A stretch of DNA of 64,000 nt from Acidimicrobiia bacterium. Its GTDB lineage: Bacteria > Actinomycetota > Acidimicrobiia > Spongiisociales > Spongiisociaceae. Under the pieces are notes generated by a model. That model made no database searches and was not told where the DNA came from. It was given only the letters and a program-made list of their open reading frames with translations. The position numbers and the translations under genes were made by a program. The stretch covers positions 1 through 64,000 of the forward strand of contig JAJEIM010000011.1 in the NCBI GenBank assembly GCA_022827785.1. Reading direction: 5' to 3'. This document shows positions 38,117-46,328 of the stretch, piece by piece. How positions within the stretch are numbered: position 1 is the stretch's first letter; every line of letters starts with the position of its first letter.

Positions 38117-38613
38117 GGCAGTGCGTCCTCGATCAGCCGGAGCCGCTCCCGGTAGCCGGGACCGGTGATGTCATGCGCCCACATGATGAGGGCGTCCTCG
38201 TCCCGGTAGTAGTGCTTCCGCACCCCGACCGGCGCCATGCCGAACTTCCGGTAGAACTCCTGGGCGCGCCGGTTGGAGGCCCGGACCTCCAGGGTCAGGT
38301 GCTCGGCGCCGCCCGCCAGGCCGATATGCACCAGCGCCAGCATGAGACGGGTTCCCACAGCCGGCACCGGCGCCGGGCGGCGGGCGGCCAGCGTGTTGAT
38401 GTGAGCGTCCCGTTCCACCAGCATGAGACCGCCGTAACCGGCGACGCGGCCCTCATGATCCGCCACCAGATACGACCGGCCCGGAGCTACCAACTCCGCC
38501 TCGAACACCTCGCGGGACCACGGCATCCGGAAGGTGGCGGCCTCGAGCTCCAGGATCTGATCCAGGTCATCGGTGAGCAGGTCCCGGACCACGAGCCCGC
38601 CGTTCAGGTCCAC
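38113..38613 (-). CDS. rimI: ribosomal-protein-alanine N-acetyltransferase RimI-like
   Basis: GNAT acetyltransferase of 166 residues. LEAATFRMPWSREVFEAEL and VRASNRRAQEFYRKFGMAPVGVRKHYY are RimI signatures (the NxxAxxxY helix and following strand). Acetylates the N-terminus of S18 in E. coli; in Actinomycetota targets are broader. The GTG at 38613 overlaps tsaB by 10 nt, and the stop overlaps the tsaD start. Confidence 0.88.
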   Translation of the reverse strand: MDLNGGLVVRDLLTDDLDQILELEAATFRMPWSREVFEAELVAPGRSYLVADHEGRVAGYGGLMLVERDAHINTLAARRPAPVPAVGTRLMLALVHIGLAGGAEHLTLEVRASNRRAQEFYRKFGMAPVGVRKHYYRDEDALIMWAHDITGPGYRERLRLIEDALP

Positions 38614-39308
38614 AGTCCCGCCTCCCGGCGATGTACCGAGCCGAGGGTGACATCCGGCTCGCGCATGTAGAAGGGTCGCACCTCCCTGGGATGACCGAAC
38701 TCCCCCCGCCCCGCCTTCGAGACCACCACTTCGGCCAGGGCGTCAGCTGACGGATATCGGGGCATGCCGGTCCGAACGCCTCGCAGTCCGCGCAGTACCG
38801 AACGCGGCAGAGCCTCCCAGTCGCCCACCACCAGGATTTCGCGGGCATCGGACTCGAGGATGCCCCGGAACTGCTGGTAACCGACCAGTTCGGGGGGTGC
38901 GTCCAGCGCAGCGCCGCCGGGAACCGGCTGGTAACCGGCCACTGCCACCTCGCCACGGCGGACGTCCACCACCGCCCAGATGTACCGGTGGCCGGTGGTG
39001 GCCCGCAGCGCAAGGGCGTCCAGAGAGGAGGCGCCCATGATCGGAACGCCCAGCATCGTGGCCAGACCCTGGGCGGTGGCGATACCGACCCGGACACCGG
39101 TGAACAGGCCCGGACCCACATCTACCACCACAGCATCCAGCTGGTCGGGATGCCATCCGGCCTGAGCGAAGCAGAAGTCGATGGCCGGTACAAGGAAGGC
39201 ATCGTGGTCCCGGCTTCCGATCCGGCCTGCGGATGCCACCAATTGCCTCGATTCCATGAGCGCCACCGACGAGGCCCCCGTCGCCGTGTCGATCCCGAGG
39301 ATCCTCAC
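38604..39308 (-). CDS. tsaB: tRNA t6A modification protein TsaB
   Basis: ASKHA-type partner of TsaD, 234 residues. ILGIDTATGASSVAL opens the fold, and VVVDVGPGLFTGVRVGIATAQGLA is the diagnostic GPGxFTG(L/V)R segment. The GTG at 39308 overlaps the tsaE stop (GTGA). Confidence 0.95.
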   Translation of the reverse strand: MRILGIDTATGASSVALMESRQLVASAGRIGSRDHDAFLVPAIDFCFAQAGWHPDQLDAVVVDVGPGLFTGVRVGIATAQGLATMLGVPIMGASSLDALALRATTGHRYIWAVVDVRRGEVAVAGYQPVPGGAALDAPPELVGYQQFRGILESDAREILVVGDWEALPRSVLRGLRGVRTGMPRYPSADALAEVVVSKAGRGEFGHPREVRPFYMREPDVTLGSVHRREAGLWT

Positions 39309-39784
39309 CTTCGCACCCCGTGCGCCGCTTCCCGCATGGCGGGTTCGAGCGCGCGGCCGGCCCATGGCTCGGAGGGGCAGAGCCGGATGGTCCGCGTCGC
39401 GTCACCGGCGCCCTCGATCTCCACGGACAGGCAGGTGTCGGGCAGGCGACCGGCCACCACGTCGCCCCACTCGATGAGCAGCACGCCGTCACGAGCCGCT
39501 TCGATCACGTCCAGATCCTCGAACTCGCCGGATGAACCGATCCGGTAGAGGTCGGCGTGGAGCAACGGCATGAACCCGTCGCTGTACTGGCGGACCAGGA
39601 CAAAGCTCGGCGAGGTGAGCGGTTCCGCCACGCCGATGCCCTCGCCGACGCCGGCGGCCAGGACGGTCTTGCCGGCCCCCAGGGATCCGGAGAGGAGGAT
39701 GATGTCTCCCGGCTGCACCAGCCCCGCCAGGGCCCGGCCGATCCGGCGCGTGTCACTCGGGGTGGGCGCTTCGACGACGATCAT
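39305..39784 (-). CDS. tsaE: tRNA t6A modification ATPase TsaE
   Basis: 159-residue P-loop ATPase of the threonylcarbamoyl pathway. Walker A is LLSGSLGAGKTVLAAGVGEGIG; SPSFVLVRQY, LHADLYRI and LLIEWGD follow. The ATG at 39784 overlaps the udg stop (ATGA). Confidence 0.95.
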   Translation of the reverse strand: MIVVEAPTPSDTRRIGRALAGLVQPGDIILLSGSLGAGKTVLAAGVGEGIGVAEPLTSPSFVLVRQYSDGFMPLLHADLYRIGSSGEFEDLDVIEAARDGVLLIEWGDVVAGRLPDTCLSVEIEGAGDATRTIRLCPSEPWAGRALEPAMREAAHGVRR

Positions 39785-40425
39785 CCGAACAGGCCGAGCT
39801 GTTGATAGGAGTCAGGCTCTTCCTGCCCTCCCGCCTGTGCATCCGGATCCGCCAACCGCTCCCGGGCGGTTCGCACCGCCAGCTCCAGGTCGGCCCTGAT
39901 GGTCGCCTCCATGGCGGGACCGCTCCGCAGTGCCGCCGCCGGATGGAAGGTGGGAACGACCACCCGCCCCCACCACGGGTACACCTGGCCCCGGGTGCGG
40001 GTGATCCCCACCGATGTCTTGAGAAGGAGTTTGGTCGAGAAGTTGCCCATCGTCATGACCACGGCCGGGTCCACCAGCCGGAGCTGGCTGACCAGGAAGT
40101 GCTTGCAGGCCTCTATCTCGTCCGGGCGGGGATCCCGGTTGTTCGGGGGCCGGCACTTCACGACGTTGGCTATGTACACCTCGCGCCGGTCCAGGCCGAC
40201 CTCGCGGAGGAGCCGGTTCAGCAGCATGCCCGCCTTGCCCACGAACGGCAGGCCTTCCTTGTCCTCGTTGTAGCCGGGACCCTCACCGATGAACATGATG
40301 TCCGCCTCCGGCGAGCCGTCGGCGAAGACGGCCTGGGTGCGCCCTTCGTGAAGGCGGCAGGCGGTGCATGCGGCCGCCTTGACGGCCAACCCGTCCAGGC
40401 GCTCCCGGATCTCCACCGGGGTCAT
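39781..40425 (-). CDS. uracil-DNA glycosylase, family 4 (Fe-S)
   Basis: Removes uracil from DNA. 214 residues. Four cysteines for a [4Fe-4S] cluster are visible in ACTACRLHEGR, IANVVKCRPPNNRDPRP and EACKHFL. Motif 1 is MFIGEGPGYNEDKEGLPFVG and motif 2 is near VVVPTFHPAAALRS. Its start overlaps the stop of the P1-peptidase gene (ATGA). Confidence 0.95.
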   Translation of the reverse strand: MTPVEIRERLDGLAVKAAACTACRLHEGRTQAVFADGSPEADIMFIGEGPGYNEDKEGLPFVGKAGMLLNRLLREVGLDRREVYIANVVKCRPPNNRDPRPDEIEACKHFLVSQLRLVDPAVVMTMGNFSTKLLLKTSVGITRTRGQVYPWWGRVVVPTFHPAAALRSGPAMEATIRADLELAVRTARERLADPDAQAGGQEEPDSYQQLGLFG

Positions 40426-41330
40426 GGGTTTTCCGTCCGGTCAGGGCCGCTCGGACGAGTACCGGTCACCGCCGCGGCGATAGCCCGTCCGGTGGCGACG
40501 AAGGCGGCTTCGCCCAACGCATCCGGATCTTCCATCAACTCTCCACAGGACACTGCGAACGCCGAGTCGCCATCATATCGGGTATGGGCGGGCCGGATGC
40601 AGGCCGCCACCGCATCCTGTGACCTCACGCACAACCGGAAGAGATCGTTCCGCTCGAGGCGGGCATCGGTGGCCACCACTACGAGGGTGGTATTGGCATG
40701 GGGCGTGATGGCGGATGCCGGCGGGCCGGGGACCATCTCACCGCCGGTGAGCGGCGCCCCTTCGAGGGTGAAGACGTCACCCACCGCGTTGACCACCGCC
40801 AGCACGCCGACCGTCGCGGCGCCGACCTCGACCCGGGCGGATCCGAGCCCGGAGGGTTGGACGGCCGCGGGGCCCCGCCACTGCGAGGTGGTGGCGCCCC
40901 GACCGGCGCCCACCCGCCCCTGACATACGGGCGCCGGCGAGCGGCTCCGGTAGGCGAGTGCTCCCTCCGGCGCTCCGGGGTGGAAGCCGGACGGTCGATC
41001 GAGGTCGTATATGACCGAAGCGGGGACGATGGGAACCGGGCCGTTGCGGGTTGGGTGCCCCCGGCCGCCGGCGGCCAACTCCCGGACCACCCCGTCCGCT
41101 GCCGCCATCCCGAAGGCGGACCCTCCGGTGAACACCAGCGCCTGGATCTGCTGGACCCGCATCCCCGGGGCGAGCAGCGCCGTCTCGCGGCTTCCCGGCG
41201 CCGCGCCCCTGATCTCGGTCGCCGCCGCGTTGGGCTCGGGGAACACCACCACGGTGACCCCGGTCCGGTGCTCCTCCGATGTCCAGTGCCCGACCTCCAC
41301 CCCGGGCACCGCGGTGATGGTGTCGTTCAC
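40422..41330 (-). CDS. P1-family (DmpA-like) peptidase / beta-aminopeptidase
   Basis: 302 residues, Ntn-like self-processing fold. VPGVEVGHWTSEEHRTGVTVVVF, VFTGGSAFGMAAADGVV and the region before the cut, HANTTLVVVATDA, are family marks. Members cleave N-terminal D- or beta-amino acids or peptides. The catalytic nucleophile should be in the NTTL segment. Coupled by ATGA overlap to udg. Confidence 0.85.
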   Translation of the reverse strand: MNDTITAVPGVEVGHWTSEEHRTGVTVVVFPEPNAAATEIRGAAPGSRETALLAPGMRVQQIQALVFTGGSAFGMAAADGVVRELAAGGRGHPTRNGPVPIVPASVIYDLDRPSGFHPGAPEGALAYRSRSPAPVCQGRVGAGRGATTSQWRGPAAVQPSGLGSARVEVGAATVGVLAVVNAVGDVFTLEGAPLTGGEMVPGPPASAITPHANTTLVVVATDARLERNDLFRLCVRSQDAVAACIRPAHTRYDGDSAFAVSCGELMEDPDALGEAAFVATGRAIAAAVTGTRPSGPDRTENP

Positions 41331-41343
41331 GGCCCACCGCCTC

Positions 41344-42483
41344 TCATACCGGCTCCCGGCGGATCACGTAGCTCTCGTTGTTGAACCACACCCGGCCGTG
41401 GCGCCGGAGCACCGACCTGGTGCCGTCGTGGTAGGCGCCGAACGCCACCGCCTCCTCCATTCGCTCCTCGTCGATCTGGGCCACGTAGGCGGCGGCGTTC
41501 CAGGCCGCCAGGATCGCGGACGTCCCGATATGTTCCTTGGCCTCGACCGGCATGGCCCGCATCTCGTAGCGGAACACCGACTCCGAGTCGTCCCACTCCT
41601 CCATCACCAGATCCCGGTCGGCCGGGCTAGACAACTGCCGGGCGGCCTCGGCCAGCAGGGCCCGGCGGTCCGTCCGGAAGGGATCCTCGTCCGGCCACAG
41701 GGTGCGGATGATCTCCATGCCGGGATCGTGGCCGTAGGCGTGGATCCCCAGCAGCCGTCCACCGGGCGCCAGCGCCCGGGCCAAGGGGGCGATCACGGTG
41801 CGGACCTTTTGCTCGGTCGGGGTGCGGGCCCGGTAGGGCTGGGAGGCGATGACGAGATCGAAGGCTGCCCGGTAGGTGCCCGGATCGGGGAGTACCCGGC
41901 GAAGGATGAACTCCCGATCCTTGCGATAGATCACATGGACCGCGGGACGGACGTAGACCGGGTTGCCCGTCCTGGGACTGGTCGTCACCTGCCAGTCCTC
42001 GGCCAGCGTGTCGTGGAGGCTGCGTATCTGCTGGGCGAAGCCGACGGTGGTAGCACCCTCGAGGGCGGTGCGCCGCCATGACACCTCGCCCTTCCCCGGT
42101 CCGGGCCGCAGGTTGGTGGCCTCGCCGTAGGCCATGTTGGTAACCACGAACACCATCTCGGGGTGCTCGTGGAAACGGTCGGGCAGCCGGTCCAGGGCGA
42201 TCCGGACATCCTCGATGCTGATCTCCTTGCCCACGACCAGCCACGGGACATGGGGGTGGAGCGCATGGAGGCTCCGCATCACCTCGACCAGCACGGTGGC
42301 GTCCCCGAGGCCGGCGTCGAACAGGCGAAAAGCGTCCGGCCCTGGCGCGACCTGCCGGGCCTCGCGGGCGATCCGGGCAGCCACCTCCGCCTTCTCCGTG
42401 GTGGTGGTCAGGAACATCATGTAGGCCGCCCGGGTGTCGAAGAACCGGGGCCGTCCCCCGCCTGCCCCGTCGACCTTGCTCAT
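41344..42483 (-). CDS. class I SAM-dependent methyltransferase-like protein
   Basis: 379 residues. The SAM-loop-like stretch is FRLFDAGLGDATVLVEVM, in place of a classic GxGxG. A second strand, FDLVIASQPYRA, and a post-motif ALAPGGRLLGIHAYG resemble class I methyltransferases. The long C-terminal part with RYEMRAMPVEAKEHIGTSA is not familiar. Function unknown. It diverges from alr by 38 bp and precedes the P1-peptidase gene. Confidence 0.55.
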   Translation of the reverse strand: MSKVDGAGGGRPRFFDTRAAYMMFLTTTTEKAEVAARIAREARQVAPGPDAFRLFDAGLGDATVLVEVMRSLHALHPHVPWLVVGKEISIEDVRIALDRLPDRFHEHPEMVFVVTNMAYGEATNLRPGPGKGEVSWRRTALEGATTVGFAQQIRSLHDTLAEDWQVTTSPRTGNPVYVRPAVHVIYRKDREFILRRVLPDPGTYRAAFDLVIASQPYRARTPTEQKVRTVIAPLARALAPGGRLLGIHAYGHDPGMEIIRTLWPDEDPFRTDRRALLAEAARQLSSPADRDLVMEEWDDSESVFRYEMRAMPVEAKEHIGTSAILAAWNAAAYVAQIDEERMEEAVAFGAYHDGTRSVLRRHGRVWFNNESYVIRREPV

Positions 42484-42521
42484 CTGCTCGCCGGACCTCC
42501 CACCTGTAACCTCCTGAAACG

Positions 42522-43694
42522 ATGGTCCTCGATCCCACCGTAGCCCCGCGGGTGCCCCGCCCGACCTATGTGGAGATCGATCTCGACCAGCTTACGGCCA
42601 ACTACCGGGCTGTCGAGGCAGCGGTGGCCCCGGCCGGGATGCTGCCGGTGGTGAAGGCCGGCGCCTACGGCCACGGCCTGGTGGAGGCGGCCCGGCTGTT
42701 CGAGGGTCTGGGACCGCCCGGCCTGGCGGTGGCCTTCCTCGAGGAGGGAGTGATTCTCCGGGAGGCCGGGGTCACCTGCCCCATCCTGGTGATGGGGGGC
42801 CTGGACATCCCCCAGATTCCCGACTTTCTCCACTACCGCCTCACCATGACCGTCTCCTCGGAGGAAGCGTCGGCAGCGATCGAGGAGGCCGCGGCCGGCC
42901 TGGGAGTGGTCGCCCGGGTCCACGTCAAGGTGGACACCGGGATGGGCCGGATGGGAGTGCGTCCCGAGGGCGCGGCCGGGCTGTTCGACGCCCTCCTCGG
43001 GAGCGCGCACGTGAAGGTGGAGGCCGTGTACAGCCACTTAGCAACCGCCGACGAGCCGGACCCCGACCAGACCTTCGACCAGATAGCCACCTACCGCCGG
43101 GTGGTCTCGTACTTCGGTGACCGGGGCCTCCCCATGCCGAAGCTCCACCTGGCCAACTCGGGCGCTGTACTCCAGCACCCCGGCACCTATTTCGACCTGG
43201 TACGGCCGGGCCTGATGCTGTACGGCGTCTACCCGACCGACGCGATCCCCAGGACGGTCGACATCGGGCCGGTCCTCACCTGGAGGTCCACGGTGGTGCT
43301 ATCGAAGCCGCTCCCCGCCGGAAACCCGGTCAGCTACGGGGCGACCTGGACCCCCGACCGCGACACCCGCATCGTGGTGGTGCCGATGGGATACGGGGAC
43401 GGCTACCCTCGGCTGGCTTCCAACCGGGGCGAAGTGCTGATCAGGGGCCGGCGGCACCCTGTCGCGGGCCGGGTATGCATGGACCAGTTCATGGTCGACG
43501 CCGGACCCGATACCGATGTCCGGGTCGGGGATGAGGTGGTGATCATCGGCGCCCAGGGCGAGGAAACGATCACGGCCGGCGAAGTGGCGGCATGGGCGAG
43601 GACCATCCCCTACGAGATCCTGACCGGCATCAGCAGCCGGGTCCCCCGGCGGTACCGATTAGGTCCATCTGTGGACTCCCGAGGCGACCAGTAG
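42522..43694 (+). CDS. alr: alanine racemase
   Basis: PLP enzyme making D-alanine for peptidoglycan, 390 residues. TYVEIDLDQLTANY, PVVKAGAYGHGLVEAAR (PLP Lys; KAG where most have KAN), VDTGMGRMGVRPEG, YSHLATAD, LVRPGLMLYGVYP, VSYGATW and VVPMGYGDGYPR are conserved, as is GRVCMDQFMVD. In many Actinomycetota alr sits beside tsaE; here it is near that cluster but on the other strand. Its 3' end overlaps the permease gene by 36 bp. Confidence 0.95.
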   Translation: MVLDPTVAPRVPRPTYVEIDLDQLTANYRAVEAAVAPAGMLPVVKAGAYGHGLVEAARLFEGLGPPGLAVAFLEEGVILREAGVTCPILVMGGLDIPQIPDFLHYRLTMTVSSEEASAAIEEAAAGLGVVARVHVKVDTGMGRMGVRPEGAAGLFDALLGSAHVKVEAVYSHLATADEPDPDQTFDQIATYRRVVSYFGDRGLPMPKLHLANSGAVLQHPGTYFDLVRPGLMLYGVYPTDAIPRTVDIGPVLTWRSTVVLSKPLPAGNPVSYGATWTPDRDTRIVVVPMGYGDGYPRLASNRGEVLIRGRRHPVAGRVCMDQFMVDAGPDTDVRVGDEVVIIGAQGEETITAGEVAAWARTIPYEILTGISSRVPRRYRLGPSVDSRGDQ

Positions 43695-44522
43695 CTCGAC
43701 CAGGAGGCCGGCGGCCATGGCGACCACGAAGACGTAGCCGCCGAACACAGCCAGCACCTTGCGGCTGGTCAGCCGGGCCAGCATGACGAACTCAGGGACG
43801 TTGGCCCCCGCACCGGCGATGGTGAGCGCCACCACGGCGCCGATCCCGATACCCGCCGCCCTGAGACCGTCGGCGATCGGCACGAACAACTCGGTGTTGA
43901 TGTAGAAGAACGTCCCCACCGCCGCCGCTGCCGGGATGGCCGCATCTCCTGACAGGACCGGCACCCGGGCCACCGTCTCGGCCGGCAGGAACGCGGCGAT
44001 CGCCAGGCCGATCAGGATGCCCAGCGCCAGCAGCGGCAGCATGGTGCGGAGCAGCGCCCGGGCCGACAGCATGGCGGGACGCCACTCCTTCCCCAACCCC
44101 CGCCACGGGCAGTCACCGATGTCGAGCTCGGAACCTCCATCCACCTCCGCCGGGTTCAAGGGCTTCATGAAGCGGTCGAGATCGGCCCGCTCGGCCACGA
44201 GCGCCAGAACCATCGAAGCCGCGAACACAACCACCAGGTAGATGACGGCGGCCGGAATGCCAACGATGATCAGCAGCGCTCCGAACAGGATCGGGTCGAG
44301 GACGGGCGCCGCGACCATGAACGCCGCGTAGCCGGCCGGGGACACGCCGGCGCGCCGGAGGGAGACCAGCACCGGGATGGCCGAATAGGTGCAGAAGGGG
44401 GTGATGAAACCGACCCCGATCCCGCGCAGGGCAGCCCCGACGGGTGAAGCGCCCATGAGCGTCCGGAGGCGCTCGTCGCCGACCCGCCGGCGCAGGAGGT
44501 TCAGCCCGAAGCTGACCGCCAC
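43659..44522 (-). CDS. YraQ/ArsP-type (DUF318-like) permease
   Basis: Polytopic membrane protein, about eight helices. The signature FITPFCTYSAIPVLVSLRRAGV (TP-x-C-S/T) and GAGANVPEFVMLARLTSRK match the predicted permease family that includes ArsP-like arsenic or metal exporters. Coordinates use the GTG at 44522 (287 aa), but the frame upstream still encodes helix (HALVLFAELFLLF) without any ATG, GTG or TTG. An ATC at 44582 follows AAGGAG by 4 nt and may be the real start. It overlaps the 3' end of alr. Substrate unknown. Confidence 0.75.
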   Translation of the reverse strand: MAVSFGLNLLRRRVGDERLRTLMGASPVGAALRGIGVGFITPFCTYSAIPVLVSLRRAGVSPAGYAAFMVAAPVLDPILFGALLIIVGIPAAVIYLVVVFAASMVLALVAERADLDRFMKPLNPAEVDGGSELDIGDCPWRGLGKEWRPAMLSARALLRTMLPLLALGILIGLAIAAFLPAETVARVPVLSGDAAIPAAAAVGTFFYINTELFVPIADGLRAAGIGIGAVVALTIAGAGANVPEFVMLARLTSRKVLAVFGGYVFVVAMAAGLLVELLVASGVHRWT

Positions 44523-44656
44523 GAATAGCAGGAAGAGTTCGGCGAACAGGACGAGAGCGTGACGGATCAGCGGATGGACGATGAGACTCCTTGCCGCGAG
44601 GCCGCCATCGGTGGACCTTCCCTTCTACCGGGACCCGGCCCGGTCTGTACCGATGG

Positions 44657-45154
44657 CTAGCGGCGTTTGTAGAGCCCCATCAGGCCGGCCTTCGCGAGCG
44701 TGTTGAAGTGCAGCATGAACCCGACCACCGCCGGCATGGTGTCGGCGTCGACGGGCAGTTCGGCGACGCCCACGGCATGGACGGTGAAGAGGTAGCGATG
44801 CGGGTGGTCGCCCTCGGGAGGGCACGGTCCCCCGTACCCGGGCTTGCCGAAGTCGGTACGCGTCTGCAGCGCTCCGGCGGGGATTCCGGACCCGTCACCG
44901 GCGCCTGCCGCCAGCTCGGTCACGTCCGCGGGGATGTTGACCACCACCCAATGCCAGAACCCCGAGCCGGTGGGGGCATCCGGGTCGTAGCAGGTGAGGG
45001 CGTAGCTTGCGGTCCCTTCCGGAGCTCCCGACCAGGACAGCTGCGGCGACCTGTTGCCGCCGGCACACCCGAAACCGTACTCCTCCGCGAGGATGTGATC
45101 CGGACCCAGATAGTCGCCGTCGTCGAAGTCGGTGGAGGTGATCTGCAACGCCAT
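44657..45154 (-). CDS. PEBP-family (YbhB/YbcL) protein
   Basis: 165-residue phosphatidylethanolamine-binding/Raf-kinase-inhibitor-like protein. STDFDDGDYLGPDHILAEEYGFGCAGGNRSPQLSW, CYDPDAPTGSGFWHWVVVNIP and HRYLFTVHAVG are family segments. GGAAGGAG 7 nt before the ATG at 45154 fixes the start. Bacterial function poorly known. Divergent from the coiled-coil protein. Confidence 0.92.
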   Translation of the reverse strand: MALQITSTDFDDGDYLGPDHILAEEYGFGCAGGNRSPQLSWSGAPEGTASYALTCYDPDAPTGSGFWHWVVVNIPADVTELAAGAGDGSGIPAGALQTRTDFGKPGYGGPCPPEGDHPHRYLFTVHAVGVAELPVDADTMPAVVGFMLHFNTLAKAGLMGLYKRR

Positions 45155-45255
45155 GTCGTTTCTCCTTCCGATGAGCCGCTCGGTCGAGACTACCCCACCG
45201 CCATCCTCTTGGCCGTGGGGCAGGCCGGCGGGGAAGTCGGTACCCTGTCGCCGGT

Positions 45256-46014
45256 ATGTCACCGGACGAGAGAGCCGTCGAAGAGGCACTGGACAGGATG
45301 GACTTCCCCGACGCCCTGGCGCGGACCGACCGGGCGCCGGAGGCGGATCGTGAGCGGCTCCGCGCCCTCGTCAGGGCCAGGCGTCAGGAGGCTGTTACCA
45401 GGGCGGAGCATCTGGCGGCGCGCATCCAGTCAATGGCGAGGGCCGACCATTACGAGGGTTTGCTCGGGCTGGCCGAGGATCCCGACACCGACCCGCTGCT
45501 CGCTCTGATCCCGCCGGAGATACGCCGTGGCGCCAGGCTGCATCTCGACGGCGCCCTGCGGCGGCGGAAGCGCTTCCGGGCGGCGGCCGGGCGTCACATG
45601 AAGGCCGCTTCAGAGGCTCTGGCCCTGTTCGATACCAGGACGGCGCAGAACGAGATCGCCAAGGTGGAGAGACGGTGGCTCACCGCTGCGCAACGTGAGG
45701 AGCTGGACACCCTGCGGGCCCAGGCCGAGAAGGTCGCCGCCGAGCGCCTCGATCTGGAGAGCAGGACGGCCGAGGTACTGCGCGAGCACATCACGGAGAA
45801 CCCGGTCAAACCGCCCAAGCACCGACGCCGCAGGGGTCCTGCATCAAGCTCGCGAAGGGCCAAGAAGAAGCCGACCGAACCACTCGAGCCCGAACCGGAA
45901 GGCAAGTCCGCTCCGGATGGGGAAGGTCCTGCGCGGGCCGGCTGCCTGGGTTCGGCACTGCTGATCATCGGAGCTGTGACAGTGCCAGCCATCCTTCTGG
46001 TGGGCGGCTTCTAG
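45256..46014 (+). CDS. coiled-coil protein with C-terminal membrane anchor, unknown
   Basis: 252 residues. The first about 180 are highly charged Ala/Arg/Glu-rich helices likely to form a coiled coil (for example AAQREELDTLRAQAEKVAAE). A basic linker RRRRGPASSSRRAKKK follows, then a Glu/Pro stretch and one hydrophobic tail helix (LGSALLIIGAVTVPAILLV). It looks tail-anchored with a cytoplasmic body. No family recognised. Starts with ATG 45256. Confidence 0.7.
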   Translation: MSPDERAVEEALDRMDFPDALARTDRAPEADRERLRALVRARRQEAVTRAEHLAARIQSMARADHYEGLLGLAEDPDTDPLLALIPPEIRRGARLHLDGALRRRKRFRAAAGRHMKAASEALALFDTRTAQNEIAKVERRWLTAAQREELDTLRAQAEKVAAERLDLESRTAEVLREHITENPVKPPKHRRRRGPASSSRRAKKKPTEPLEPEPEGKSAPDGEGPARAGCLGSALLIIGAVTVPAILLVGGF

Positions 46015-46328
46015 CCTCCTGCATCGGAAAGAACGCGAAAATCGCGGCGAGCGGCTTCCGCTCGCTGGGCCCTCCCCCGCCGCCACCACCTTGGTCGGGA
46101 CGCGTCCGCCCAAGCCCTTGGACGGGGCGGTCCCGAACGATTTGATCCCTCACACGGTCCGGTCGACGTCGGAGCCGCTGGTAATTACGGTATCCGGCAA
46201 TCTATATCGAGGGTGTGACAGTTTCAACCCCCTTTGCCGGTGGGCAACAGCCCACGAGGTCGCGAACTCTGCGAACCAACGACTCAGGCGCCGGCGGACA
46301 GGCCACCACGCCTGCAGCCGACCGCGTG
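46015..46328. other. intergenic region with repeat copy E
   Basis: 314 bp between the convergent coiled-coil gene and pabBC. Repeat copy E fills 46025-46230. The rest shows nothing recognisable. Confidence 0.6.
46025..46230 (+). repeat. dispersed intergenic repeat, copy E
   Basis: Starts GGAAAGAACGCGAAAATCGCGG and has GGGCCCTCCCCCGCCGCCACC, the CGGTCGACGTCGGAG shared with copy A, and ends GGGTGTGACAGTTTCAACCC. It is the only copy lying between convergent genes. Confidence 0.8.
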
